From NCBI GenBank assembly GCA_963735005.1, contig CAVTJA010000010.1, forward strand, positions 567,504 through 631,503: a stretch of 64,000 bases of DNA, given 5' to 3'. The stretch's first letter is position 1, and the number at the start of each line of letters is the position of its first letter. The position numbers and the translations under genes were made by a program. The notes beneath the pieces were generated by a model. The model was not told the origin of the DNA and ran no database searches. It saw only the letters and a program-made list of their open reading frames with translations. Below, one piece after another: positions 9,492 to 19,068 of this stretch. The DNA comes from WTKG01 sp963735005 (GTDB lineage Bacteria > Actinomycetota > Actinomycetes > Actinomycetales > Demequinaceae).

Positions 9492-11969
9492 ATCTCGCTC
9501 TTGTTCTGCATGTACCGCATCGCGAAGTAGCCGAGCGGGATGCGCGCCCAGTAGGTCAGGGCGCGGAACGAGGACGACGATCGACGGCGCGACGTGCTTG
9601 GGGAGCCCCGCGCCGACGAGCCGCGAATCCGAGCGTCGCCCTCGATAGCGCCGAGCCCGCCGGGCGTCGGGGCGATCGGCGCCAGCCGCGTTTCCGAGCA
9701 GGTAGAGCACGGCGATGTCGATGATCCTCATCTGATAGCCGAAAGCCGAAGCGCCGCGTCGAACGCGGCGACGTACGAGCCGGTGAGGATGACGTTGCCC
9801 AGGAGCCCGAGCGCGAGGCGCCACGGTTGGCCGAGGATCTGCACGAGCCGAGGCCAGGTCTGCCGGAAGGTCGGCATGATCTTCGCAGAACAGCCACGCG
9901 CGCACCTTGGGGAACACCATCGCGAGGGCGACGACGAGCGCCGACGATCCCCAGGCCGATGAGGACCGAGCCCGACGGCAGAGCCGCGAGCGCGTCGCCG
10001 GAGCCCGCGATGAGCGAGACGATGAAGAGGCCGACGACGGTGACGAAGATCCCGGCGACCTGGACGAGCGCGACGGTCGCGACGGCGAGCGGGCGCGGGA
10101 CGTTGCGGCGGGTCAGCAGGCGCAGGTTGATGGCCGCGGGGCCCACGCCAGCGGGCGCGACGAGCGCGACGTAGGACGCGGCCACCTGCGCAAGGAAGAC
10201 GCGCAACGGGCGGGAGCTTCACCGGCGAGAACGCGATCATCGCGAGGGTGGCGCCCACGAAGCTCAGGAGCGCCCAGAGGAAGACGCTCGCCGCCCACCA
10301 TCGGCGACGCCTCGCTGATCGCGGCTACGACCTTCGACGCGTCGAACGTCGAGAGGATGAGCCAGACCGCGACGAGCCCGAGCACGATGGTGAGTACGGT
10401 GCGCATGCCGAAGCGCGTGATGTTCTCCGCGGCCGGCGGCGCGTCCGGGAGGCGCGCAAGAATCTCCGACCGCACGTCCTTCAGAACGGAGCCCCTAGCC
10501 TTCGCCTCGACCCGCGTGGCGCGGGGAAGGACGATCGCCTGGAGGAACGGCGCGGCCGCGGACACCTCGGCCTCGCCCAGGGCCCGGAACGCCGCATCGA
10601 CCGCGCGCTGCGGCCCGACCTTCGCCGCCGTCATGGCGATCACCTGGACGGAGTCGATCCTGCGCGAAAGAGAGCCGGACGCGACCTCGCCCATCTCCCA
10701 GCTCGTGAGCCATACCTCCGGCACGTTCGTCTGCTCGTCCTCGCCGACGAGGACGGTCTCCGATGTCACCGCCCGGTGGGTGATGCCCGCCTTGTGGGCC
10801 TTCAGGAACTCGGCCCAGATCGCGTCGAGGATCTCGTCCGACACGTCGTCCGGCGCGAAGTCGGCGAAGGGTCTCGACCGCGTCGGACGCTGATAGACCA
10901 GCACCATGGTGTCGCGGGACTGCGCCATCCCCAAGGGGCGCGGGGTCCTGACGCCCGCGGTCCGCGCCGCGTGGGACACGAGTGAGGTTCCCTCCGCGGC
11001 GTGCCGGAGGCTGAGATCGGGTCGCGAGTCGAGGCCCCGAAGCCTGCCCGTCCGCCAGAACTTGGTCAGGGTGTCGGCGACCTGTTGGTCGCCGTCGAGC
11101 GCGACCACGATGAGGTGGTGGCCGTGACGCGTGGTCAGGTCGTAGACCCGCCCCTGCCTGGTGTGGCCGAGCGCGCTCGCGATGGGGTCGAGGCCGCTCG
11201 GGACGAAGCCGCCGTCCGCGTCGATGCGCACCAGCCGCTTGACCTCGAAACCCGAGCGGCGAATCGCGTCGACGAGGAGCGACCCGTAGGCGCGGTCGTT
11301 CGTCGAGCCAAGGATGTAGCGGGCGACGAGCCCGAACGAGCGCCCGATCAGCACGGTGACGAACGCGGCCGACACCGTCACGAGGCCGCTGATGATCGCG
11401 ATCGCCAAGCCGATCCATAGCGCGGCCCACGACCCCGCGACCGCCCTGTTGGAGCGTCGTCGCCCGGCCGTCGTCAGCATGGCGGCTAGCCCGGCGAGGT
11501 ACGCGGGCATCGTCACGTCCGTCATCCCGTCGCGCGTGATCGACAGGCTGTGGATGAGGTCCGTCGATCCCCACCGGCGCGTGGTCTCCGCGCAGATCAG
11601 CGCGGCGACGATGCCGAAGGCGAGGGCGCCGAGGGACTCGACGATGCGGCGGGGCTCGCGCCTGACGAAGAGCGTGATGACGACGGCGGCGGGCACCCCG
11701 AACGTCAGGACGCCCTCGAGGACGTTGACCGGAGCGACGAGGACGCGTCGAAGCACGGAGGCGAAACCTCGGACGTCCGACGTGATGCCCTCGGTCGTTC
11801 CGGACGCGTACGCGCCCAGGAGGAGGATGAGCGCGATTCCCACGAGCGCGGCCGCCAGATTGATGAAGTCGCTCGGCCTGCGCGTGCGCTCGCGCGGCGC
11901 GTCGATGATCTGGATCGACTCGGTGTCGACCGGCGCGTCCAGGGGCGCGCTCGAGGCGTCGACGGTCAT
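9488..11969 (-). CDS. kinase-like/lysylphosphatidylglycerol synthase-type membrane protein (frame-broken)
   Basis: Large membrane protein, about 827 residues when joined. Residues 35-230 hold about six hydrophobic segments (LAAALVGIALILLLGAY, VPAAVVITLFV, WAALWIGLAIAIISGLVTVS). Residues 240-500 resemble an atypical kinase fold: AGITHRAVTSETVLVGEDE stands where a catalytic HRD-type loop would be, and EVWLTSWEMGEVASG where a DFG-type loop would be, but the aspartates expected of an active kinase are not all there. From 540 onward lies a PF03706-type membrane domain, also found in MprF flippases, with VAPAGVGPAAINLRLL and a PTPGGLGAIE motif in a shifted frame. At least six frame breaks lie between 9.6 and 10.3 kb (for example near 10298, 10210 and 9945). 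Function likely in envelope lipid or glycan handling; not more precise. Confidence 0.8.
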
Positions 11970-11997
11970 GTGCCCACTCTAGGAGCGGCGCGGGCCC

Positions 11998-12777
11998 CTA
12001 GGCGAGTTGTAGGGCCGTGAGCCACGAATCGGGCAGGAGCGACGGCCCGAGGAAGGACACGAGGTCGAGCGCGACGTGGGCGGCGATCAGCGGTGCGAGC
12101 CGGCCCTTGCGGACGAAGTAGCCGGCGAACACGAGGCCCATGACGACGTTGCCGAGCGCCATCGGCCAGCCCTGGTAGAGGTGGTAGCTCCCGCGCAGGA
12201 GCGCCGAGGCGACGATCGCGGCCCACGGGCTCCAGGCGAGGTCCCGCAGCCGCGTCACGAGGAAGCCGACGGCGATCACCTCCTCCAGGAATGCGACGGC
12301 GAGCGCGGAGAGGATGAGGACCATGGCGGCCCACCATTGGGCGGGAAGCCCGCTCGTGTCCACCCTCACCGTCTGGCCGATGAGGCGCCCGACGACGTAC
12401 AGGCCGATCCCCGGGATGCCGATCGCGGCCGCGAGGACGGCGCCCCTTCCCAGGTCCAGCGCGCCGTCCCGGACCCTCGCCCAGAGCAGCCCGAGTCGCG
12501 CCCTGGCGCTCGCGCCGTGCGCCGAGAGCAGGTACAGCGCGAGCAGAACAGGGATGACGCTGAAGACGATCCCGGTCAGTTGGTAGATCAGGTCCCACAC
12601 GGGGACGCCGCTGAGCGACGGGTGGAGGGTGGTGGTCTGCTGTGCGACGGGCTTGGCGCTCTGGTAGCTCTTGATGATCGAGTAGACCGCGTATACGGCG
12701 CTGCGACCGAGGCTCAGGGCCAGGACGAGCCAAATCTCGGCGCGGAGCCGAGGGCGCGTGTCGAGTGCGAGGGTCAC
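11998..12777 (-). CDS. CPBP family intramembrane metalloprotease
   Basis: Membrane protein of 259 residues with about seven hydrophobic segments. The Abi/CPBP motifs are seen: motif 1 AFLEEVIAVGFLVTR (Glu-Glu and the distal Arg), motif 2 GSYHLYQGWPM with its His, and motif 3 LIAAHVALDLVSF with His and Asp. Type II CAAX-protease relatives use these to bind zinc and cleave within the membrane, though many bacterial members have unknown substrates. GTG start at 12777 overlaps the purB stop (GTGA), so the two are co-transcribed. A protease beside purB has no evident functional link. Confidence 0.9.
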   Translation of the reverse strand: MTLALDTRPRLRAEIWLVLALSLGRSAVYAVYSIIKSYQSAKPVAQQTTTLHPSLSGVPVWDLIYQLTGIVFSVIPVLLALYLLSAHGASARARLGLLWARVRDGALDLGRGAVLAAAIGIPGIGLYVVGRLIGQTVRVDTSGLPAQWWAAMVLILSALAVAFLEEVIAVGFLVTRLRDLAWSPWAAIVASALLRGSYHLYQGWPMALGNVVMGLVFAGYFVRKGRLAPLIAAHVALDLVSFLGPSLLPDSWLTALQLA

Positions 12778-14201
12778 GCTTCGTCAACGAACGAGACGAG
12801 CGCTTCCGCTGCGCCCGTGTACGTCGCGGGGGTCAGGGCCGCGAGGCGCGCCTCGGCGTCGGCGGGGAGCCCGAGCCCCGCGATGAAGGCCCGGATGTCC
12901 TCCCCGGTCACCCGCCGCCCGCGCGTCAGGTCCTTGAGCCGCTCGTACGGCTCGTCCATGCCGGGGGTGCCCGCGAGGCCCGCCGCGCGCATCGCGGACT
13001 GGATCGCCTCGCCGAGGACCTCCCAGTTCGCCTCGAGGTCCGCGGCCATCGCCTCGGGCACGGGGTCGAGCCCCGCGAGGCCGCGGCGCACGTTGTCGAT
13101 CGCGAGCAGCGAGTGCCCGAGGGCGACGCCGATGTTGCGCTGCGTGGTCGAGTCGGTGAGGTCGCGCTGGAGACGGCTGGTCACGAGCGTCGAGGCGAGC
13201 GAGTCGAGCAGCGCGCACGAGACCTCGAGGTTCGCCTCGGCGTTCTCGAAGCGGATCGGGTTGACCTTGTGCGGCATGGTCGAGGAGCCGACGGTTCCCT
13301 GTCCGCGCACCTGCGCGAAGTACCCGAGCGAGATGTAGGTCCACGCGTCGGTCGCGAGGTTGTGGAGCACGCGGTTGAAGCGCGCGACGTCGGCGTAGAG
13401 CTCGGCCTGCCAGTCGTGCGACTCGATCTGCGTGGTCAGGGGGTTCCAGGCGAGCCCGAGGTGCTCGACGAAGGCCTTGCTCGTGGCGACCCAGTCCGTG
13501 TCCGGCACCGCGGCGAGGTGCGCGCCGTAGGTCCCGGTCGCGCCGTTGATCTTGCCGAGGTACTCCTGCCTCCCGATGCGCGCGAGCTGTCTCCGGAGGC
13601 GGCGGGCGAGGACGGCGAGCTCCTTGCCGAGCGTCGTCGGCGTGGCCGGCTGGCCGTGCGTGCGGGCGAGCATCGGCTGGGCCGCGGTGGCCTTGGCCAT
13701 TCCCGCGAGGTCGTCGGCGACCGCGGCGGCGGCCGGGAGCCACACCTCCGTGATCGCGCCGCGGATCGTCACGGCGTACGCGAGGTTGTTGACGTCCTCC
13801 GAGGTGCAGGCGAAGTGGACGAGCTCGGCGAGCCCGGGAAGGGCGCTGCCCTTCGGCGCGTCGGCCAGCCGCTTCTTGAGGAAGTACTCGACCGCCTTGA
13901 CGTCGTGGGCGGTGACCTTCTCCGTCTCGCCAAGCTCGGCGACCTCGTCCGCGCCGAACGTCTCGACGACGCCGCGAAGGTAGGACGCGTCCGCGTCGGC
14001 AAGGGGCGAGACGCCGGGAACGGCGCCGGTCGCGGCGAGGTGGATGAGCCATTCGACCTCGACGTGCACGCGGGCCCGGTTGAGCGCGGCCTCGCTCAGG
14101 AAGTCGACGAGCGGGGCGACGACGGGGCGGTAGCGGCCATCGAGGGGTCCGAGGGCTATGGCGGGGCTGACGTCAGCGAGGGTGCGCCATGGCGTGGTCA
14201 C
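12774..14201 (-). CDS. purB: adenylosuccinate lyase
   Basis: Homotetrameric cytosolic lyase of purine synthesis that releases fumarate from SAICAR and from adenylosuccinate. The product has 475 residues, full length, uninterrupted. The fumarase/lyase superfamily signature is visible as GSSTMPHKVNPIRFENAEAN, with the flexible loop serine in it; other marks are LGPLDGRYRP at the N terminus, KVTAHDVKAVEYFLKKRL, ELVHFACTSEDVNNLAYA and ARTHGQPATPTTLGKELAV. The shape of the sequence is the longer ASL subclass also found in gamma-proteobacteria rather than the short Bacillus type. ATG start at 14201. The next gene on the strand, the CPBP protease, overlaps by 4 bases. Confidence 0.97.
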   Translation of the reverse strand: MTTPWRTLADVSPAIALGPLDGRYRPVVAPLVDFLSEAALNRARVHVEVEWLIHLAATGAVPGVSPLADADASYLRGVVETFGADEVAELGETEKVTAHDVKAVEYFLKKRLADAPKGSALPGLAELVHFACTSEDVNNLAYAVTIRGAITEVWLPAAAAVADDLAGMAKATAAQPMLARTHGQPATPTTLGKELAVLARRLRRQLARIGRQEYLGKINGATGTYGAHLAAVPDTDWVATSKAFVEHLGLAWNPLTTQIESHDWQAELYADVARFNRVLHNLATDAWTYISLGYFAQVRGQGTVGSSTMPHKVNPIRFENAEANLEVSCALLDSLASTLVTSRLQRDLTDSTTQRNIGVALGHSLLAIDNVRRGLAGLDPVPEAMAADLEANWEVLGEAIQSAMRAAGLAGTPGMDEPYERLKDLTRGRRVTGEDIRAFIAGLGLPADAEARLAALTPATYTGAAEALVSFVDEA

Positions 14202-14333
14202 GGCACCATTGTTTCACGGTCCGCGCTCGCGACGGCGAACCCACGAGTGTCCCGAGGCGTGCAACCCCCCGGGACCGTCCCCAGGAGGGTCGGCGTGGGC
14301 GCGGCTCCCACGCCCCGTCCCTAGCGTGGCGGC

Positions 14334-14537
14334 GTGACGTCGCCCGCGCCTCACCCGACCCTTGCCGTTCAATCGGCCCTCGCCGCGCTCAGGAGCGCGG
14401 ACGCCACTCCGTGGTCGTCGGACCTCGCCGCGGCGTTCCGCCTGCGCCTCGACGCCGCGGAGCGGCTCGTCGTCGCGGTCGGCCACAGGGTCGAGTGTGC
14501 CGAGGGTGCCCTGAGACGCCTCGCGGCGGCGCCATGA
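14334..14537 (+). CDS. small protein of unknown function, translationally coupled to lipase-like gene
   Basis: 67-residue protein starting at GTG 14334. It is mostly helical in appearance (AVQSALAALRSADATPW, AAFRLRLDAAERLVVAVGHR) with no signal or membrane segment and one cysteine. The stop overlaps the ATG of the next gene (ATGA), which supports it as a real, coupled gene. Small helical partners encoded directly before large secreted hydrolases in Actinobacteria are sometimes WXG100-like, but no W-x-G motif is present here, so I do not call it that. Confidence 0.55.
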   Translation: MTSPAPHPTLAVQSALAALRSADATPWSSDLAAAFRLRLDAAERLVVAVGHRVECAEGALRRLAAAP

Positions 14538-15983
14538 GCGTCTCCATCGACGGGGGAATCGGGGGCACCCGCGCGCGCACGGAGGACCTCCAGCATGCGA
14601 GCGAGATCCTGCGCGCGGCGTCCGACCACATCGACGGGCGTCGCCGCATGGGCGCGCGCCGCCCTCGGGGCCACGCGATCCGACCCCTGGCTCGTGGGCG
14701 ACCGGGCCGTCGTGGCCGCGCACGTCGAGGACGCGCTCGCCTGGGTCAACGCCGGGCCGGGCGGGGCGTGGGCGGTCGCCGACGAGATCGACGCGATCGC
14801 GCGGGGGCTCGCGGAGACCGTGCGCTTGCTCGAGGACGCGGAGCGTGGGGCCCAGAGCATCTGGGCGCGCCTGTGGGGCGCCTTCACGGGGCGGGCGCGG
14901 CGCGAGGTCGCCGCGGTCGAGGGCGCGGCGGTGGTCGCGTCTGAAAGCCTCTCTCCCATCGCGCTGCTCGCGGCGGGCGGCCCGGCCGCGCTCGACCCCT
15001 TGCCGCCGCCCGAGCCGACGGCGCTCCTCGACTCGGCCGGGGTTGAGGGGGTCCTCGGCGCCGCGCACGACGTGCCGATGGGGCTCGGGCCCTGGTCGGT
15101 CTCCTTGGCTCAATTCCTCACCGCCATCCTCGCGCTCCAGGGAATGGATCTCGCCGAACGGCTCGGCAATCCCCACGGCCTCGCCGTCATGGAAGCCGCC
15201 CGGGGCGTCGTCCGTCCTCCCGAAGGCGTCGCGGACCTCGTCGCGCGCGTCGGCGACCTCTACCCGGGTCCGGGAGAGGACCCCGGCGTCGCCCGCGTCG
15301 CCGTCGAGCGCGTCGATTCGCCCGACGGCTCGCGTTCGTGGATCGTCGAGATTCCCGGCACGCAGGACTTCCTTCCGCGCGGCGGGAGCAACCCGTTCGA
15401 CCTCGTCGCCGACCTGCAGATGATGGCGGGCGGGGTCTCCGACGTCATGGTCGCGACGGCCGACGCGATGGGGCAGGCGGGCATTGCGCCGGGCGAGCCC
15501 GTGATGCTCGTCGGCCACAGCCTCGGGGGCATCGCCGCCATGGCGCTCGCCAGCAACAGGCACGTCGTGTCCCGGTTCGACGTGCGGTCCGTCGTGACGG
15601 CGGGCTCGCCCGTCGCGCGTTTCGACGTCGATCCCGCGGTCTCAGTCCTGAGCCTCGAGAACTCCACGGACGTGGTGTCGGCGCTCGACGGCGCCCCCAA
15701 TCCGGATCGGCCGTCCTGGGTGACCGCGACCCACGACTTACGGGCCTCCGGCAACGCGGCCGACCGGGCCGCCGCGGCGACCATCGTCGGAAGCCACGAT
15801 TCCGCGACCTACCGCCGGACGGGCGCCCTCGTCGACGCCTCAACTTCGACGTCGGCGCATCAGTGGCGTGCCGTCAACGCCGGGTTCCTCGCCGACGACC
15901 ACTCGGTCTCGGTCCGCACGACATACGAGATTTCCCGCGGCACGGCCGACGCGACGATCGCCTCCGTCGCCGACCGCCGCTGA
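14534..15983 (+). CDS. lipase-like alpha/beta-hydrolase domain protein (one frame break)
   Basis: About 483 residues after joining a single break near 14640 (extra base after GGG: HIDG/VAAWARAALGA). The N-terminal 150 residues are helical (EDLQHASEILRAASDHIDG, VADEIDAIARGLAETVRLLE) and resemble an ESX-substrate-like helical bundle. The C-terminal half is an alpha/beta-hydrolase with the nucleophile elbow VMLVGHSLGGIAAMALAS (G-H-S-L-G), preceded by SWIVEIPGTQDFLPRGGSNP and followed by STDVVSALDGAPNPDRPSW with a plausible acid and His near the end. The likely role is esterase or lipase; no signal peptide is visible, so secretion would need another route. ATG at 14534 overlaps the small upstream gene by 4 bases. 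Confidence 0.75.
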
Positions 15984-16022
15984 GCGAGGGCGGCGAAGTG
16001 CGACCGCAGGGCCGCCGCGCGG

Positions 16023-16409
16023 CTAGTGGCGCTTCTTCTTGGTCGCCGAACCCAGCAGCACGGAGATGACCGCGATCGCGAAGGCGGCGAGCAGGGTCTT
16101 CCAGAAGCCCCCGAGCTCGAGCGTGCCGAACGACAGCTTGCCGGTGAACCACGAGGTCAGCTCGAGCATCGCCCAGTTGATGATGAGCGAGAACAGGCCG
16201 AGCGTCAGGATGCGCAGGGGCAAGGTCAGAAGGTTGACGATGGGCTTCACGATCATCGTCACGAGCACGAGGATCGCGGCGATCCCCAGGTAGACGAGCA
16301 CGCGGCTCCACCACGCCTCGTTGCCGCCGGTCACGGCGACATCGAGCGGAAGGAGCGTCACAATCCACACGGCAGCGGCCGTGACCACAACTCTGAAGAG
16401 GAAGAACAT
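16023..16409 (-). CDS. phage holin family membrane protein
   Basis: 128-residue membrane protein with four hydrophobic segments: FRVVVTAAAVWIVTLLPLDV, VLVYLGIAAILVLVTMIV, ILTLGLFSLIINWAMLELTS and LLAAFAIAVISVLLGS. KPIVNLLTLPLRILTLGLF is the hallmark of the widespread actinobacterial protein annotated as phage holin family (superfamily IV). These chromosomal versions are not part of prophages and have no proven lysis role. The start ATG 16409 is chosen because it opens the first hydrophobic segment. It is divergent from the aminotransferase gene, with 37 bases between them. Confidence 0.85.
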   Translation of the reverse strand: MFFLFRVVVTAAAVWIVTLLPLDVAVTGGNEAWWSRVLVYLGIAAILVLVTMIVKPIVNLLTLPLRILTLGLFSLIINWAMLELTSWFTGKLSFGTLELGGFWKTLLAAFAIAVISVLLGSATKKKRH

Positions 16410-16446
16410 GCCCTCGATTGTTCCACGCCGGTGGCATGCTTTCCGT

Positions 16447-17526
16447 ATGACGCACCCCGAGCCCCGGGCCGCGATCGCCTCCCTCCCCGCGTACGTGCCG
16501 GGGGCGCGCGAGGCGCCGGACGACTCTCCCCCGGTCAAGGTGTCCTCGAATGAGGTCGCGTTCGACCCTCTCCCGTCGGTGCGCGAGGCCATCGACTCGG
16601 CTGGCGCCCGCGCGAACCGATACCCGGACATGATGGCGACCGAGCTCACGGAGGCGGTCGCGGCGCGGTGGGGCCTGGGGCCGGATCGCGCCGTCGTCGG
16701 CGGAGGGTCGGTGGCGGTGCTGGGCCACGCGCTACAGGCCTACTGCGAGCCGGGCGACGAGGTGGTGTACGCGTGGCGATCGTTCGAGGCGTATCCCATC
16801 CTCGCGCAGATTTCGGGCGCGACGTCGGTGAGGGTGCCGCTCGATGCCGACGCGCGCCACGACCTCGTCGCGATGGCCTCCGCGGTCACGGATCGGACCA
16901 GGGTGATCGTGCTCTGCACACCCAACAACCCCACGGGGCCCGCCATCCGCGGCGAGGAGTTCGACGCGTTCATGGCCTCCGTGCCGCGCCGCGTCCTCGT
17001 CATCCTCGACGAGGCGTACGCGGAGTTCGTGCGCGACGACGACGCGGTCGACGCGCGCGCCGCCCTCGCGGCGCATCCGAACCTCATCGTGACGCGCACC
17101 TTCTCGAAGGCCTACGGCCTCGCGGGCCTGCGGGTGGGTTACGCCGTCGGCCCCGCCGCGCTCATCGCGCCCATCCGGGCGTGCGTGACGCCGTTTTCGG
17201 TTTCGGGCGTCGCGCAGGCGGCTGCGCTCGCGTCGCTCGACGCGGAGCCTGAGCTCCTGGAGAGGGTCGACGCGGTGGTCGCGGAGCGCGCGAGGGTCCT
17301 CCAAGCGCTCGAGGCTGCGGGCTGGCAGGTCCCGGAGGCGCAGGGAAACTTCTTCTGGATCGCCGCGGGGGACGGCGCCGGGGAGCTCGGGGCATACCTC
17401 GCGGCGCAGTCGCCCCCGATCCTCGCGCGGCCGTTCGCTGGCGACGGCGTGCGCATCACCGTAGGCTCGCCACAGGAAGACGATCACGTGCTCGCGGCGC
17501 TCGCGGACTACCCCGGCCGCTTCTAG
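16447..17526 (+). CDS. histidinol-phosphate / aromatic amino acid aminotransferase
   Basis: PLP-dependent fold type I aminotransferase, 359 residues. The pyridoxal lysine is at about residue 221 in TRTFSKAYGLAGLRVGYAVG; the substrate/PLP motif TPNNPTGPAI and VLVILDEAYAEFVRDDD are present, plus an Arg in GVRITVGSPQEDDHVLAAL. The sequence is that of the HisC/Pat group. The N-terminal VKVSSNEVAFDPLPSVREAI (Asn followed by acid, 'SSNE') resembles actinobacterial Pat, which makes phenylalanine, more than classic HisC with NENPYGP. Without the his operon next to it, I prefer a neutral name. The 16447 start follows the spacing from the divergent holin-like gene. Confidence 0.85.
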   Translation: MTHPEPRAAIASLPAYVPGAREAPDDSPPVKVSSNEVAFDPLPSVREAIDSAGARANRYPDMMATELTEAVAARWGLGPDRAVVGGGSVAVLGHALQAYCEPGDEVVYAWRSFEAYPILAQISGATSVRVPLDADARHDLVAMASAVTDRTRVIVLCTPNNPTGPAIRGEEFDAFMASVPRRVLVILDEAYAEFVRDDDAVDARAALAAHPNLIVTRTFSKAYGLAGLRVGYAVGPAALIAPIRACVTPFSVSGVAQAAALASLDAEPELLERVDAVVAERARVLQALEAAGWQVPEAQGNFFWIAAGDGAGELGAYLAAQSPPILARPFAGDGVRITVGSPQEDDHVLAALADYPGRF

Positions 17527-17535
17527 GAGGACACC

Positions 17536-17907
17536 ATGTTTGCATCAGCGCTCTTCGCGGCTACCGACACGACAGCGGCGGACGACAATCTCACCTTCGG
17601 CGACGTCGTCTCGGCGTGGCTCGGATGGATCATGCTCGCCACCGTCCTGTACATCGTCATCGCCCTTGTCGCCGCGATTCTCGTCGCCCGCAAGGCGGGG
17701 TATTCGCACTGGCTCGGGGTCATCGCCGTCGCCGTGCCGATCGCCGGCCCCATCTTCATCCTCATCTTCGCCTTCGCGAAGTGGCCCGCCCTGAAGGAGC
17801 GTGACGAGGCGATGGCCCTCCTCGCGGAACACGGCCTCGGTCTGACGGAGGCTTCGACGGAGAGCGCCGCCGACGGGACGGGCTCGGAGGCCAAGCCAGA
17901 GGCGTAG
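17536..17907 (+). CDS. small membrane protein of unknown function
   Basis: 123 residues. Two hydrophobic segments, WIMLATVLYIVIALVAAILV and WLGVIAVAVPIAGPIFILI, are separated by a short ARKAGYSH loop, with an acidic Ser/Glu tail (EASTESAADGTGSEAKPEA). A strong TAGGAGG site lies 5 bases before ATG 17536 and overlaps the aminotransferase stop region, so translation is well supported. No catalytic motif is seen. It resembles generic two-helix membrane anchors of Actinobacteria; function unknown. Confidence 0.7.
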   Translation: MFASALFAATDTTAADDNLTFGDVVSAWLGWIMLATVLYIVIALVAAILVARKAGYSHWLGVIAVAVPIAGPIFILIFAFAKWPALKERDEAMALLAEHGLGLTEASTESAADGTGSEAKPEA

Positions 17908-18009
17908 GAGGGACGCTACTTGGGCGGCGCGGGTCCATCGGATGCACCGCGTGCAATGTCATGGCGTTGGGTATTGTGGCTCTAACGAACGTCTGGGGGG
18001 CCGAGCAAG

Positions 18010-19056
18010 ATGAAGGGTTCCGCGCCATCGCGCAAGCCTTCTCTGTCCGCCTCCTTCATCATGCCCGTCCTCGACGAGGAGGCTCACCTCCGGGCTGCGG
18101 TCGAGAGCGTGTTCGGGCAGACGGGTCTGGCCGAGTTCGAACTCATTCTTGTCGTCGGAATGTCGAAGGATCGCACGGACGAGGTGGTGAGCGGGATCGT
18201 CGAGGCGTATCCCCAAGTCATCGTCCTAAGGAACCCCGTCAACGCCATTCCCCGTGCGATGAACATGGGCTTCGCCGCCGCCCGGTACCGGACGGTGATG
18301 AGGGTCGACGCGCATTCGGTCCTCGAGCCCGACTACGCGCGCCGGGCGTGCGAGACGATGGCGAGGATCGGCGCCGCCAACGTCGGCGGAAGGATGCTCG
18401 CGTCTGGAAGCACCCCGTTTGAACAGGCGGTGGCGTGGTGCTACAACTCGCGCCGCGGCTTGGGAGGAGCGGTCTATCACACCGGGGGCGAGAGCGGCCC
18501 GGCGGAGTCCGCGTATCTCGGCGTCTTTGATCGCGCCGCGGTTCTCGCGGTCGGCGGTTACGACGAGACGCTCCAGCGCGGTGAAGACTGGGAACTCAAC
18601 TTCCGACTGCGCAGTAGCGACTACCTCGTCTGGTACGACAAGGAGCTTGTGGTCACCTACCGGCCGCGTTCGAGTTTCCGGGCGCTTGCTCGACAGTTCT
18701 ACGCGACCGGGCGATGGCGCGGGGAATTGGTCAGGCGTCTCGGCGGAGGCATTCCTATCCGCTACTTTGTGCCCCCTACCCTCGTCGCTCTCCTCGCGCT
18801 GTCCGCTGCGCTCGAGCTCGCCGTAGGGATCTGGCGGCTGCGGCCCGCGCCGGTCTACGTGGGACTCGGATTGGTCGTACCGGTCGTCTACTTGGCTTGG
18901 ATCGTCTCGTCCGTCGTCATCGCCCACGAGCTCGGACGTCGCAGCCGCCTGTGGCTCATGATCGTTCTCCCGGTCATCCACGTCTGCTGGGGCGTCGGCT
19001 GGCTGGTGACGGTGCTCACCCGCGTGCGGGCGAGGGGTGGCCTCTCCGGGCGATAG
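18010..19056 (+). CDS. glycosyltransferase family 2 with C-terminal membrane segments
   Basis: 348-residue inner-membrane glycosyltransferase that moves a sugar from a nucleotide donor in building a surface glycan. The GT-A domain is residues 15-240: the N-terminal SFIMPVLDEEAHLRAAVESV, the metal-binding acidic motif VMRVDAHSVLEPDYARRA and the catalytic-base region GGYDETLQRGEDWELNFRL (E-D at the ED motif). Two to three hydrophobic segments follow (LVALLALSAALELAVGIW, VVPVVYLAWIVSSVVIAH, LWLMIVLPVIHVCWGVGWLV), typical for exopolysaccharide transferases such as ExoA. It opens the glycan locus; the exporter permease gene begins 12 bases after its stop. Confidence 0.9.
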   Translation: MKGSAPSRKPSLSASFIMPVLDEEAHLRAAVESVFGQTGLAEFELILVVGMSKDRTDEVVSGIVEAYPQVIVLRNPVNAIPRAMNMGFAAARYRTVMRVDAHSVLEPDYARRACETMARIGAANVGGRMLASGSTPFEQAVAWCYNSRRGLGGAVYHTGGESGPAESAYLGVFDRAAVLAVGGYDETLQRGEDWELNFRLRSSDYLVWYDKELVVTYRPRSSFRALARQFYATGRWRGELVRRLGGGIPIRYFVPPTLVALLALSAALELAVGIWRLRPAPVYVGLGLVVPVVYLAWIVSSVVIAHELGRRSRLWLMIVLPVIHVCWGVGWLVTVLTRVRARGGLSGR

Positions 19057-19068
19057 GCCTGCCCTACC

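Noticed and set aside
12765..14324. 519-codon open frame on the plus strand
   Set aside because: Opposite purB; the purB signature and length are unambiguous.
16447..17526. Naming the aminotransferase hisC
   Set aside because: No other his gene is adjacent and the N-terminal motif is closer to Pat; left without a symbol.
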